From Verrucomicrobiota bacterium (lineage in GTDB: Bacteria > Verrucomicrobiota > Verrucomicrobiia > Limisphaerales > J093): a stretch of 64,000 nt of DNA. Positions 17,792 to 27,141 of the stretch are shown here, piece after piece. Where the stretch lies: positions 47,625 to 111,624 of the forward strand of contig JAKLFY010000011.1 of NCBI GenBank assembly GCA_022710935.1, read 5' to 3'. Each line of letters opens with the position of its first letter. Position 1 is the stretch's first letter. The notes under the pieces are model-generated. The model was given only the letters and a program-made list of their open reading frames with translations. It was not told where the DNA came from and ran no database searches. Both the position numbers and the translations under genes were made by a program.

Positions 17792-19333
17792 ATGCCTCGG
17801 TCTTTGTTGAAGATGAATAATGAAATGGCTGCCGTATGCCTGCGCCGATCTCGCCATGTCGGGGCGGGAACCGCGCCCCTGTTCCCAAGACCGTGCCTGA
17901 TCCTCGGCCTTTGCGTCGCGCTTGCTTCGGAAGCGGAGCGGCGCGATGTGCTGGGTGCTGAGGACACGCCTTCTCCGCCACTTCCGGGCGCTGCGTATTC
18001 AAGCGAGGAGACCGGGCCGGGACGATTGAAGGAACAAACCCGCGTGACGGTGGAAACCAACGCGCTGGCGTCGGCGGGGGCGACCGGTACCAACGCGCCG
18101 CCGAGACAGTTTGACTGGGATCTGTCGTGGGGCGGGTGGGACGGGCTTCACTTCTCACTGACGCGAAAAACGGTGTTTGGCTGGCAAAGGGCCGTCTCGG
18201 CCGAAGTTCCCGTGCTGCGGTTGGAGGAAACCCGGCTGGCTGGCAAGGTTGGCGGCAAGCTTGCCCTGAATGCGGCGGCGTACGTTACCGACGACGATTG
18301 GAGCGGCTTCGATAACGGGGCCGAGGTTCGTCGGGCTCGACTTTACGCCAAGGGAGATTGCCTTCTGCTCCTGCCGGTGTCGTACGAACTCGAAGTCGGC
18401 TACATTCCAGACCAATTCTACATCGAGGACAGCCATCTCGAGTTCCACAACCTGGGATTCCTCGGCAGCCTCAAAGCCGGCCAATTCCAGGTTCCCATGA
18501 GCCTGGTGAATTATGGCAGCAGCCGCGACACCATGTTCATGGAATCCGCCACCGTCGTCCACGCGCTGGCTCCCGGTGTCAACGCCGGTTACCAAGTGGG
18601 CGGTCCGGTGCTTGACCGGCGAATGACCTGGGCGTTTGGGCTGTTCACCGACAGCGTGGGCGATGATTTCGGCGACGCGACCAAAGGCTTCGGCCGGGCC
18701 GTCGCCCGCGTTACCGGACTTCCCTTCCATGTGCGCGATGCGGACTCGCCTCACTCGCAGCGTCTGCTGCACCTGGGGCTGAGCGGCACTGCACTTTTGG
18801 CCGGCGAACGCACCGTGCGCTACCGCTCACGACCCGAGAGTCATCTGGCTCCCTATGTGGTGGACACCGGCGAGATTGCCGCTGATGGCGCCGTCGCGAG
18901 CGGCGTGGAGGCTGCCTGGGTGCAGGGTTCGCTCTGCGTGCAAGGCGAGTACCTGCATTCCTGGGTGCAGGGGGAAGCGGGACCGGCGATCGATTTTGGC
19001 GGCTTCTATGCGCAGGCGAGCTGGCTGTTGACCGGCGAGAGCCGGCCCTACGACCGGCTCAACGGCACCTTCGCCCGGCTCATTCCGAAGCGGAACTTCA
19101 ATTTCGGCAAGGGCGGCTGGGGCGCGTGGGAGATCGCCGGACGCTACTCGATGGTCGATCTCAACAGCGGCGACGTTGACGGCGGACGCACCTCGATGGT
19201 CATGCTCGGCGTGAACTGGTATTTGCACCCTCACGTGAAATGGCGGTTCAACTGCGGCTTGGGGCGGGTCAGCGGACGGGCGCTCGACGGTCATCTGCAT
19301 GTGTTTCAAACATCCGCGGAGTTTGATTTCTGA
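17792..19333 (+). CDS. OprO/OprP-like porin (Porin_O_P family)
   Basis: A 513-residue outer-membrane protein. The first about 55 residues contain a hydrophobic stretch (CLILGLCVALASEA) that serves as a signal. A linker and then a barrel follow: FDWDLSWGGWDGLHFSL, RRARLYAKGDCLLLLPVSYELEVGY, LEFHNLGFLGSLKAGQFQVP and MSLVNYGSSRDTMFMESA. This arrangement is characteristic of phosphate-selective porins O/P. The C-terminus FQTSAEFDF ends in Phe as barrels do. Family members form trimeric anion channels; PVC genomes carry many, so phosphate specificity is not assured. An alternative start is Met8 (17813), which gives a shorter signal. The last 65 bases overlap a small reading frame on the other strand. 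Confidence 0.88.
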   Translation: MPRSLLKMNNEMAAVCLRRSRHVGAGTAPLFPRPCLILGLCVALASEAERRDVLGAEDTPSPPLPGAAYSSEETGPGRLKEQTRVTVETNALASAGATGTNAPPRQFDWDLSWGGWDGLHFSLTRKTVFGWQRAVSAEVPVLRLEETRLAGKVGGKLALNAAAYVTDDDWSGFDNGAEVRRARLYAKGDCLLLLPVSYELEVGYIPDQFYIEDSHLEFHNLGFLGSLKAGQFQVPMSLVNYGSSRDTMFMESATVVHALAPGVNAGYQVGGPVLDRRMTWAFGLFTDSVGDDFGDATKGFGRAVARVTGLPFHVRDADSPHSQRLLHLGLSGTALLAGERTVRYRSRPESHLAPYVVDTGEIAADGAVASGVEAAWVQGSLCVQGEYLHSWVQGEAGPAIDFGGFYAQASWLLTGESRPYDRLNGTFARLIPKRNFNFGKGGWGAWEIAGRYSMVDLNSGDVDGGRTSMVMLGVNWYLHPHVKWRFNCGLGRVSGRALDGHLHVFQTSAEFDF

Positions 19334-19508
19334 CAAGCCAGGGCGGGCTGTTGGTCTCGCGAGTCGTGCCGAAGTCTGCCGGCGGCGCGACGATGATCTG
19401 GCCCTCAGCCGGCCCGCCACCGCTGCATAGCCACGCCGTCAGCAGCAGGAGCAGCAGCACTCTCCGGGGAGGGGGACGGCCAGTTCCTGAATGGGAAACC
19501 GCGCTCAT
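19269..19508 (-). CDS. Possible small exported protein downstream of the secretin gene
   Basis: A 79-residue frame starts 12 bases after the secretin stop on the same strand. It begins with basic residues and a strong hydrophobic core (RRVLLLLLLTAWLCSGG) that would serve as a signal peptide or lipoprotein anchor, leaving about 45 mostly polar residues. Position and signal support a real gene in the secretin transcript. Against it, the last 65 bases overlap the porin gene antiparallel and no homologue is recalled. Confidence 0.4.
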   Translation of the reverse strand: MSAVSHSGTGRPPPRRVLLLLLLTAWLCSGGGPAEGQIIVAPPADFGTTRETNSPPWLVRNQTPRMFETHADDRRAPVR

Positions 19509-19520
19509 GGGTGATGGACT

Positions 19521-21350
19521 TCATTTCTTCTTCCTGGGCGGCTTCCCCAGGAGTTCAAAGTCGAGGTCCTCGCTCGCCAGGTCGACCCCGCTGACGCGGC
19601 GGTAGGCGTCGCTGTTCTCGATCAGGAAGAAGTGGGAAGCGAAGCGGTTGGGCGCGAGCCTGTCCCAGTCCGGGTAACGTTCCTTGAAGCGCCGCAAATC
19701 GTCCTCGGTTCCTTGGATGGCACGGACGTAGGCGCGGCGCTTCTCGACGAACGCTTCGGTGGCGCGTTTATTGTGCTCGTCCCAGAAGGCCGGATCCCGC
19801 GGCGTCAACAGCACAACGATGGCGAGGTCGGATGTGCTGAGGGTGGTCTCGGAGAAGAAGTACTTGATGATCGGAATGGACTTGAGGACAGGGACGCCGG
19901 AGCGGACGGTGCGCTGCTCGCGCTGGTTGAGACCGGTGAGAATGAGCGTCTGATTGAGCGCCAGCACCGCCTCGCTGGTGACGGAGACGTTCTCGAAGGC
20001 TGTGGCGGTCTCCTTGGGCACGCCCGGGATGTCTTGCAACGGGAGCACCGTGCGGCGCCCGGCTGTCACCGTCAGGCGGACGCGTGGCAGCCCGTCCTCG
20101 CCGCGGGTGCGCAGGAGGGTGGGCGTGACCTCGATCGTCGTCCCGAACGGGTAGGGCTTGATGTCGCCCGAGTTGAGGCCGGAGACCGTGTAGAGGATGT
20201 CCCCGCCCGCCGTGAACTTGGCCGGGGCGCCACTTAACGTCGTGAGGTGCGGCCGGGCCAGGAAGGCCACGCGCTGCTCCGAGGCGTTGGCGATGTTGAC
20301 CTCATAGCTGATGGCCGCGGAATAGGCCCAATTGAAGGAGGACATCGCCGCGTCCGCCACCGAGGCGTTGACCTCGACGCGGCGCAGGAAATTGTGGCCG
20401 GCGCTCTGGGAATCGAAGCCGAGGATTTTGAAGATCGTGGCATCCACCTCGATCAGGCGATGGGGATCGCCGTTGTCGTCGGTCGTGAGGTCCAGAAGAT
20501 CGGTTCGTGCGGCGATGATTTTGTCGAGCAGCTTGCGCTGGCCCGGTCCGCTCGTCCAGCCGCCGAGGGTCAGCCGGCCGCCGCGCGCCTCGACGGTCAC
20601 GTGCGGCAGATCGGTGAGCAACTCGCGCATCGCTTGAATCTCCGCCGGCGTCGGCGGGGCGGGCGCGGTCGGAGCGGGTTGCCTTTCGGCGCCCAGTGGC
20701 GTCGGCCGCTTCTCCTCGGCGGCGGCCAGCAGGAGGTTCTCGAGACGCGGAGTACCCGAGGCTGCGGGCGGCAACACCGGAAAGGGCGTGTCGATCGCGG
20801 TGTCGCTCTTGCCGCTTCCGACGGCCCGCGTCAGGGTGTCGAGGTTGCGACGCGCGATGGCATTCGCGGGGTCGCGCCGCAGCGCTTCCCGGTAAGCGGC
20901 CACGGCGATCTCGGGTAGCCCGGCCAGAAAGTATGCCTTGCCGAGGTTGTTGTATGCGGGGACATGCTCCGGGCGGATGAACAGGCATTCTTCGATCAGG
21001 CGCGCGGCCGCCACCGACTCGCCCCGCCAGAGCAGGGCTGTGCCGAGGTTGTACCGGGCCGCCGCGTGGTTGGGATCGAGGGCCACGGTCTGTTGGTAAC
21101 CGACGATCGCCTGGTCCAAATCTCCGTCCCGTGCGAGCAAAGAGGCGAGGAGGAAGTGCGATTCGGAGTGCAGGGGATTGTCCTGCAAGGCGAGTTTCAG
21201 TTCGCGTTTGGCCCGTTCGTTCTCGCCCGAGGTCAGGGCGGCGCGGGCGGCCCGGTAGTGAGGGTCCGCGGGCTGCGCCTGGGGTTGTACCCAAACCCAC
21301 CCTGTTCCCAACAGGAATGTCACCAAGGCTCTTCGGAGGTGGCGGCTCAT
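19521..21350 (-). CDS. TPR-containing secretin (GspD/CpaC-like outer-membrane channel)
   Basis: A 609-residue exported protein. A signal peptide is followed by TPR units (about residues 30-165, e.g. AAARYNLGTALLWRGESVAAA and AYNNLGKAYFLAGLPEIAV). A Pro/Ala-rich linker and a BON-like domain follow (VTVEARGGRLTLGG, about 250-290). The secretin domain carries EVNASVADAAMSSFNWAYS and the classical end GVPVLKSIPIIKYFFSETT, then SDLAIVVLLTPRDP. About 95 further residues extend beyond the secretin fold. Secretins form the outer-membrane gate of type II secretion or Flp pili. No ATPase, platform or pseudopilin operon is present here, so this protein works with components elsewhere or as a stand-alone channel. 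Confidence 0.9.
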   Translation of the reverse strand: MSRHLRRALVTFLLGTGWVWVQPQAQPADPHYRAARAALTSGENERAKRELKLALQDNPLHSESHFLLASLLARDGDLDQAIVGYQQTVALDPNHAAARYNLGTALLWRGESVAAARLIEECLFIRPEHVPAYNNLGKAYFLAGLPEIAVAAYREALRRDPANAIARRNLDTLTRAVGSGKSDTAIDTPFPVLPPAASGTPRLENLLLAAAEEKRPTPLGAERQPAPTAPAPPTPAEIQAMRELLTDLPHVTVEARGGRLTLGGWTSGPGQRKLLDKIIAARTDLLDLTTDDNGDPHRLIEVDATIFKILGFDSQSAGHNFLRRVEVNASVADAAMSSFNWAYSAAISYEVNIANASEQRVAFLARPHLTTLSGAPAKFTAGGDILYTVSGLNSGDIKPYPFGTTIEVTPTLLRTRGEDGLPRVRLTVTAGRRTVLPLQDIPGVPKETATAFENVSVTSEAVLALNQTLILTGLNQREQRTVRSGVPVLKSIPIIKYFFSETTLSTSDLAIVVLLTPRDPAFWDEHNKRATEAFVEKRRAYVRAIQGTEDDLRRFKERYPDWDRLAPNRFASHFFLIENSDAYRRVSGVDLASEDLDFELLGKPPRKKK

Positions 21351-21554
21351 GGGATTTCGCTTTCGTGGGCGCCGAAGGCGCTACTGTTGCCGAAGCCGAT
21401 GGGCGGTTTCCAGGTCAATCGCGCCGCTTCGCGGTGCCAGAGAATCCTCTGTTCCGCTTCGCGGAAAACTCGACTCTCTTATTCAGGTTTCAGCTTGATG
21501 GAGCAGGGTAGCGCGACGCACGGCTTTACTGCAGATTACAGCAAGGGAGTAACT

Positions 21555-24014
21555 CTATTGGCGTCCAAGCGCGGCGCGGATCGCGTCTTCGGGGTTTACC
21601 AGGTGATCCGCGTTGTTCGGATCGTCCTTGATCGAGAGCAGCACGCCTTTGACCTCGCCGTTGAAAGCGTTGCCGACCGGGCCATAGTCGGGGGACACGG
21701 GCGCGCCGGAATCTTCGCCGACATCCGCGCCGTCGTCGGCGGAGAAGATCATCGCCTGGGTCATGGGGATCTCGCCTTCGCCCGCCGGTTGGCCGTCCAC
21801 GAACAAGCGGACCGTGCCGCCCTTGCCGAGGCCGCCGCCGGCGTAGGCGAATTCCATGCGCACCTGGTGGGGGCCGGCTGGGAGCGGGTCCTTGGACTCG
21901 ACGAAGAAGTGCTGCACGCCGGCGAGGTTGTAGCAGTACTTGAGCTTGCCGTTCTTGGCGTAGAGGCTCCAACCGCCGATGTTCGCACCCTGGGCGGCAA
22001 TGACGCCTTGCGCGCCGGAGGCGGGCACGTCGATCTCGGCGGTGACGGAGTGGGACTTGTTCTTGAGGCTGACGACGCAATTCTCGCTAAGGCGTCCCAT
22101 GCCGCCAAAGAGCAGTTGTTCCTTGCCTCGGACCAGGACCGGACGGCCCGCGGTGTCGGGGTTCATGCGCTCGGCGACCCGGTCGTCGAGCGGGAGGACT
22201 TTGTAGCGTGCGGCTTCGATGAGGAACTGGCGCTGGAGTTCGCGGAGTCTTGCGGGCTGCTCCCGGGCGATGTCCTTGGACTGGCTCCAATCCGTGTCGG
22301 CGTAGAGTTCCCAGACGTCGTCATCGAATGGCACCGTCTTGGCGCCGATGAGGAGCCAGGGCGTGCGGTGCTTGGTGACGGCGGTCCAGCCTTGGTGGTA
22401 GATGCCGCGGTTGCCGAAAATCTCGAAATACTGGGTCACGTGCCGTTCGGGCGCCACCGGGTCGTCGAAGGAGTACCGCATGCTGATGCCCTCGATGGGG
22501 TCTTGTTGAATGCCGTTGACGTATTCCGGCTGCGGCAGCCCTGCCACATCGAGGATGGTGGGGGCGACGTCGATGACGTGCGCGAACTGGGATCGCGTTT
22601 CCCCCTTGGCCCGGATGCCTTTGGGCCAGTGGACGACGGTGCCGTTGCGCGTGCCGCCCCAGTGTGAGGCGACCTGTTTGGTCCACTGGTACGGGGTGTT
22701 CAGCGCGTGCGCCCAGCCGACGGCGTAGTGGTTGTAGGACTCGGGTCCGCCCAACTTGTCCATCCGTGCCGTCAGGAACTCCGGCGTCTCGAGCGCGGCC
22801 AGTCCGTTGAAGTTGGCCATCTCGTTGTACGCGCCGTTCAAGGTGCCTTCCGCCGAGGCGCCGTTGTCTCCGACGATGTAGTAGATGAGCGTGTCGTCGA
22901 GGATCTTCAACTTCTCGAGCATGTCCACGATGCGGCCCACGTGGTGATCGGTGTATTCCAAGAACCCCGCATACACCTCCATTTGCCGCCGCAGCACGGG
23001 CTTCAACGCCTCGGGCATTTCGTCCCACGAGGGGATTTCCTTTGGCCTTGCCGTGATCTGGCAGTCTGCGGGAATGACGCCGAGGTTCTTCTGCCGGGCG
23101 AAAATCTCCCCGCGGAGCCTGTCCCAGCCCTGGTCGAATCTGCCCTTGTATTTGTCTGCCCATTCCTTGGGCACATGGTGCGGCGCGTGGGTGGCGCCGG
23201 GAGCGAAGTAGATGAAGAAGGGTCTGTCGGGCGCGAGCGCCTTTTGCTGGCCGATCCACCGGATGGCCTTGTCGGTCATGTCGGCCACGAGGTGATACCC
23301 CTGGTCCGGCGTCTTCTTCAGCTCGACCGGCGTCGTCCCCTCGTACAGGGTCGGGTACCACTGATTCGCCTCGCCACCAATGAAGCCATAGAAGTACTCG
23401 AAACCGCCGCCGCCCGTGGGCCAGGAATCGTAGGGCCCGGCGGGGCTGGTCTGCCAGACCGGCACCTCGTGGCATTTCCCGAATTGTGCCGTCGAGTAAC
23501 CGTTGAGCGTGAGGGTGCGCGCGAGGGGCGACATCGAGTTGGGCAGGACCGAGCTGTAACCGGGCGCTCCGCTGGCCGTCTCGGTGATGTTCCCCATGCC
23601 GGCGGAGTGGTGGTTGCGGCCCGTGAGCAGCGCCTGGCGCGTCGGAGAGCACAGCGCGGTGGTGTGAAACCGGTTGTACTTCAAACCGCCCGCCGCCAGT
23701 TTGTCGAGCGTCGGCGTCTGGCACGGGCCGCCAAACGCACTCGACGAGCCGAAGCCGGCGTCGTCAATCAAAACGATCAGGACGTTGGGCGCTCCCCTGG
23801 GCGGGCGCAGTTGCGGGATGGGGGGAAACTTGGCGTCCGGGCTTTTCGCGTCGTAGACGACCGAACTGGGCCGGATGGTGTTGGGCATGGGGAGGCTCGA
23901 CCGGTTCGCGTGCGAGGACGCGCCGGCCTCTGGTGTTGCCCCGCAGGGAGGCATGAAGGTTGCCGCCCAGGCGAGGGCGAGGAGGGCCAGGAGGTTTCTC
24001 GGTTTCAGCTTCAT
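21555..24014 (-). CDS. Large secreted arylsulfatase with C-terminal lectin-like domain
   Basis: An 819-residue sulfatase of the long (AtsA/PAS-like) class. It has a signal peptide (MKLKPRNLLALLALAWAATF), then NVLIVLIDDAGFGSSS (metal Asp84/85), and the maturation motif CSPTR at 122-126 followed by GRNHHSAGMG. Other signatures are YFAPGATHAPHH and VGDNGASAEG. From about residue 600 a beta-rich domain (SHSVTAEIDVPASGAQGVIA, HQVRMEFAYAGGGLGKGG) resembles the concanavalin-like C-terminal part of this class. It desulfates sulfate esters; the preferred substrate is unknown. The ATG at 24014 was chosen for the signal peptide, although the frame is open further upstream into the neighbouring gene. It lies 32 bases after the FadL-type gene, so the two are probably cotranscribed. 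Confidence 0.95.
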   Translation of the reverse strand: MKLKPRNLLALLALAWAATFMPPCGATPEAGASSHANRSSLPMPNTIRPSSVVYDAKSPDAKFPPIPQLRPPRGAPNVLIVLIDDAGFGSSSAFGGPCQTPTLDKLAAGGLKYNRFHTTALCSPTRQALLTGRNHHSAGMGNITETASGAPGYSSVLPNSMSPLARTLTLNGYSTAQFGKCHEVPVWQTSPAGPYDSWPTGGGGFEYFYGFIGGEANQWYPTLYEGTTPVELKKTPDQGYHLVADMTDKAIRWIGQQKALAPDRPFFIYFAPGATHAPHHVPKEWADKYKGRFDQGWDRLRGEIFARQKNLGVIPADCQITARPKEIPSWDEMPEALKPVLRRQMEVYAGFLEYTDHHVGRIVDMLEKLKILDDTLIYYIVGDNGASAEGTLNGAYNEMANFNGLAALETPEFLTARMDKLGGPESYNHYAVGWAHALNTPYQWTKQVASHWGGTRNGTVVHWPKGIRAKGETRSQFAHVIDVAPTILDVAGLPQPEYVNGIQQDPIEGISMRYSFDDPVAPERHVTQYFEIFGNRGIYHQGWTAVTKHRTPWLLIGAKTVPFDDDVWELYADTDWSQSKDIAREQPARLRELQRQFLIEAARYKVLPLDDRVAERMNPDTAGRPVLVRGKEQLLFGGMGRLSENCVVSLKNKSHSVTAEIDVPASGAQGVIAAQGANIGGWSLYAKNGKLKYCYNLAGVQHFFVESKDPLPAGPHQVRMEFAYAGGGLGKGGTVRLFVDGQPAGEGEIPMTQAMIFSADDGADVGEDSGAPVSPDYGPVGNAFNGEVKGVLLSIKDDPNNADHLVNPEDAIRAALGRQ

Positions 24015-24046
24015 ATCGGTTGAGAGTGTGTTTCGTTGCCGATTCG

Positions 24047-25327
24047 TCAGAACACCCACGTCAGGTTGAGGGAGGTAATCGAGAACCAACTGTCGTCGTA
24101 CGAGCCCGAGACGCGCCCGCGAAGGCTCAGGTCCGAGCCCTGGTCCACGCCCAGGTCCCCGAGCCACATGAAGGTCTGCGCAAGACCGAGGTTGAGGGAT
24201 TTGCTGATCTGGTATTGCGCCCCGAAGCCGAACCGCCAAGCCGCTCCCATCGGCAGCGTGACGGTGCGGTTTTCATCGTCAACGGCGGCGCTGTCGTAAG
24301 CCGCCCCGGCCGAAAGGAGCCACTTGTCGGACGGTTTGAATTGGGCGCCCAAGGCGCCGTGCCAGGTGTCCTTGTATTCGAGTTCGAGCGTTGTCGCGCC
24401 GCCGGATTCGACACCGGCCTGCACCTGGCCGAACTGCTCCCAATTCTGCCATCCGACGTTTCCCATGAGTGCCCATCTCTCGTCGAGGGCATGGTAGGCG
24501 CTGACCATGACGGATTGCGGCACGGTCACGCCCAGGTCCAACCTCCCGGGATCGGCCAGGACCCGTTCCAGGATCGGACCCAGCCCCGTGAACGAGGGCG
24601 TGTCGGCGAAGTCGAGTTCCACCGGGGAGAGGTAGCTGACGCCCACGCGCGTCTTCTCGCCGGCCTTGATGAGGACCCCGGCGTTGGCCCCGAAGCCCCA
24701 GGCTTGGTCCTTTAACTCCATCCGGCCATCCGGGGTGTCGCGGAGATCGATCGGGGAGTTGTTGACGGCAACGTCCGTGCCCAGGAAGCCGCACATCGCG
24801 TTCATGCCCGCGCCGAGCGACAGCCATTCCGTGGCCTGGACGCTCACGGACGGCAGAACGCTCATGCCCAACAGCGCGCTCTGTTGGACGTAATACCGGC
24901 CCACCCAATCGTCGCCATAGTCCTCCGCAAGCCCAAAATACGACAAAGCGCTCAGACCGACGCGCCACCTCTCGCCGAGCGGCACGACCACGGACATGTT
25001 CCCGCCGGGCAGCCAGCCCACGGCGTTGCCGCCACCATCCGCACCCAGCCGGGGCGACGTGTTGGCATCGGGTGAAAAGGAGATGTTGCCGTAGAGAGCC
25101 TGGAGGCCGCCCTGGAACTGGGCGCCCTCGAGCAGGCTCATGCCGGCTGGATTCTTGAACACGGTCGAGGCGTCGTCCGCCCGCGCCGCGTAGCCGGCGG
25201 CGGCAAGGCCGACGTCCGGTGTAGCGATTTCGTACAGGATGATGCCGCCCGCCTGGGCGGTGTTTGTGAGTGCGGCGCATCCGGCAAGCAGCGCGCTCGC
25301 GAGAGTCGGTCTGGTGGAACGTTTCAT
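24047..25327 (-). CDS. FadL/OMPP1-type outer-membrane channel
   Basis: A 426-residue protein with a signal peptide ending near QAGG. It then shows the family hallmark GLAAAGYAARADDASTVFKN with PAG (the FadL N-terminal NPA-like hatch). Later barrel strands include MLSPVEL-like VGVSYLSPVELDFADTP and WALMGNVGWQNWEQFG. The C-terminus SLNLTWVF ends in an aromatic residue. FadL-family channels let hydrophobic or aromatic molecules diffuse across the outer membrane. Gene order (small secreted protein, channel, sulfatase, all minus strand with gaps of 87 and 32 bases) suggests one transcript and a common substrate, such as a sulfated hydrophobic compound. That link is inference. Start ATG 25327 was preferred over an upstream ATG five codons earlier because of the MKRS signal start. 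Confidence 0.9.
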   Translation of the reverse strand: MKRSTRPTLASALLAGCAALTNTAQAGGIILYEIATPDVGLAAAGYAARADDASTVFKNPAGMSLLEGAQFQGGLQALYGNISFSPDANTSPRLGADGGGNAVGWLPGGNMSVVVPLGERWRVGLSALSYFGLAEDYGDDWVGRYYVQQSALLGMSVLPSVSVQATEWLSLGAGMNAMCGFLGTDVAVNNSPIDLRDTPDGRMELKDQAWGFGANAGVLIKAGEKTRVGVSYLSPVELDFADTPSFTGLGPILERVLADPGRLDLGVTVPQSVMVSAYHALDERWALMGNVGWQNWEQFGQVQAGVESGGATTLELEYKDTWHGALGAQFKPSDKWLLSAGAAYDSAAVDDENRTVTLPMGAAWRFGFGAQYQISKSLNLGLAQTFMWLGDLGVDQGSDLSLRGRVSGSYDDSWFSITSLNLTWVF

Positions 25328-25414
25328 GGTTTGATGGGGCATACGCGATGGCAGGCGGTGAGTCGAGGGTTTGCGAAGCCGGCTCGATGTTGGTGCGGAT
25401 TGCGGTCGTTCAGG

Positions 25415-25909
25415 TCAATTTCCGGTTCTGCGGTAGCCGGAGTTCTGGAGGTCGACAGCGAGGGACTTGGATGGGGCATCCAGCTCGGTGGTCGTCGCGT
25501 GCACGCCGTTGTTGTCCAGCGTCCCGAACTTCACGTCAAGGCTTACCAGCTCTTCCTTCGAGTCGAGGTAGGTCAGCACTTTCGCCTCCACGGGGCGGTT
25601 GCTGCCGAGGTCAACATCGAGGGCCAGGCGGTCGCCGGGCTTGAGGTAGTCCGAGAAGGGCAGGCGGGAGCGTTGATCTGGCTGCGGGGAGACCGAGACC
25701 TTGCCCGCCTGCTTGGTCTTTTCAATCAAGGCAGGGTCGGGGGGAAGGCGGTCTTTGAGGATCGCCTGGCTGGCTGCGATCGACGCCTCGAGGGCAGCGA
25801 CCCGTTCCTGCGGAGTGGGTTGTTGGGCGAGGGCGCAGTGGATGGACGGCACGGCCAGGGCGCAGGACAGGCACATGCTCAGTGCGGCAACGTTGGCTTT
25901 CGATTTCAT
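25415..25909 (-). CDS. Small exported protein of unknown function
   Basis: A 164-residue protein with a clear signal peptide (AALSMCLSCALAVPSIHCALA). The mature part has a helical segment (RVAALEASIAASQAILKDRL). It then has a beta-rich half with a regular texture (YLKPGDRLALDVDLGSNRP, LVSLDVKFGTLDNNG, KSLAVDLQNSGYRR). I recall similar proteins in Verrucomicrobia but no function. It is the first gene of the presumed channel-sulfatase transcript and may be a periplasmic partner. Confidence 0.7.
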   Translation of the reverse strand: MKSKANVAALSMCLSCALAVPSIHCALAQQPTPQERVAALEASIAASQAILKDRLPPDPALIEKTKQAGKVSVSPQPDQRSRLPFSDYLKPGDRLALDVDLGSNRPVEAKVLTYLDSKEELVSLDVKFGTLDNNGVHATTTELDAPSKSLAVDLQNSGYRRTGN

Positions 25910-26220
25910 GGTTCGATGGGGTGCGAAGGCAGAGCGTTCGGTTGGCAGTTACGGTGCGTGCGGAGCGTGTAGGCCCCGATCACGGTGTCTCGACCGAAAT
26001 CGCTTTAGCGGCGCCGCCCCCGTCTCCACCCCGAGTGTGGCGTCCCGCCGCGCTCTGCCGGGAGTGTGCACGCCCGTGTTGCTGATTGCCCCGGGAGTGG
26101 GCCTGGGCCTGGGATCCAGGAGCATCCGCAATAAAGGCGTGGCGCGGTCGACGCGGGCGCCGGTCTTGATCCAGTCCTGAAACAGGCGCACTCCGTCATC
26201 GGCGCAGGACCGGCTCTGGA
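25910..26220. other. Region without an identifiable intact gene
   Basis: The minus strand has an open frame whose middle (about 26060-26230, GVRLFQDWIKTGARVDRA) reads like real protein. It has neither a start nor a recognisable family. It may be another gene remnant beside the regulator relic that follows. Confidence 0.35.
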
Positions 26221-26223
26221 AAC

Positions 26224-26811
26224 TGGCCTCGAACCCCTTCACCGCCCTGGGAGAGGCGCGCGTCACGGGGAGCATCATTGCCTTGGCGCCGCTCGGTGAG
26301 ATACCTCCGGAGAGCAAGCTGGGACTGGTCCCCGGCACTTTTCCCGCAACGACCGAACAGGCGATCGCCATGATGCACCCGGACGATGTGTCCGCTTTTC
26401 GCCTGGCCGTGGAGGGATCGCTGGCCACCGGGGATGCGTTCGATGCGACCTATCGTCTGGCTGACGGACTATGATTGGCCCGGAAACATCCGCGAACTCG
26501 AGAACGTGATCGAGCGCGCGATCATCCTATCGCCCGGCGCCTTGTTGCGGTTGGAAGCGATCCAGTTGGGGGCCGTCGCCCCACCCAGTTCCCGCATGAG
26601 CCCGCAGCCGTGTGGCATCACTCAACACGCATCCCCTGGCGATACCCTTCAAGCCAACGAGCGCGCTCATATCCTCCGTGTTTGCCAGGCAACCGGATGG
26701 AAGATCAAAGGTCCGGAAGGCGCAGCGCAAAGGCTCGGGATGAACGCGAGCACCCTCTATTGGCGCATGCGGAAACATGGGATACGGCGTCGGGAGACGG
26801 CTGTTTCATAG
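26224..26811 (+). pseudogene. Remnant of PAS domain joined to the end of a sigma-54 activator
   Basis: Bases about 26224-26470 encode a PAS-like stretch (LGLVPGTFPATTEQAIAMMH, then DAFDATYRLADG), which stops at 26474. In another frame, from about 26467, comes the C-terminal end of an NtrC-type activator: YDWPGNIRELENVIERAI, then ERAHILRVCQATGWKIKGP and a Fis-type helix-turn-helix AQRLGMNASTLYWRMRKHG. The central AAA+ domain (Walker A, GAFTGA) is entirely missing. Such proteins are normally ATPases acting on sigma-54 polymerase; this one cannot be. The join looks like an internal deletion of a PAS-AAA-HTH regulator. Confidence 0.8.
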
Positions 26812-27141
26812 AGCTTCGCGGAGTCTCAGATCCGGACTCTGGTTTTCGCTGTGGCAATCGGGCGCGCTCGCGCCCGGGCCGCTTCCGTGCAAGCTCCGCC
26901 TTCACGCAGTAGAAATCGCCACGGACCTTGCCCCAGCCGTGAGGCGCGGGTGGCAGAGCCTGCAGCCAGGGCGGGCTCTTGCCATCACGAGTCGGGGCGA
27001 AGTCTGACGGCGGCTTCATCCTCGCATGCAGGGCGGCGAGATGCGGATCGGACGGACTTCGGCGCGAGAGTGTGCGCGGGTGTGGAGCCGGCCCGACAAA
27101 TGAACTTGAGGGAACACGCGGCACAGGGGTAGTGTTCGAGC
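26812..27141. other. Gap without an identifiable gene
   Basis: 330 bases between the regulator remnant and the Uma2 gene. Open frames on the minus strand show no start signal or domain. No hairpin or repeat shared with the rest of the window was found. Confidence 0.5.

Noticed and set aside
21555..24239. Upstream start for the large sulfatase at 24239
   Set aside because: The 75-codon extension lies in the FadL-type gene and would bury the signal peptide.
26060..26230. Possible cytochrome-like or unknown protein fragment GVRLFQDWIKTGARVDRA on the minus strand
   Set aside because: It is too short, and no start, family motif or partner was seen.
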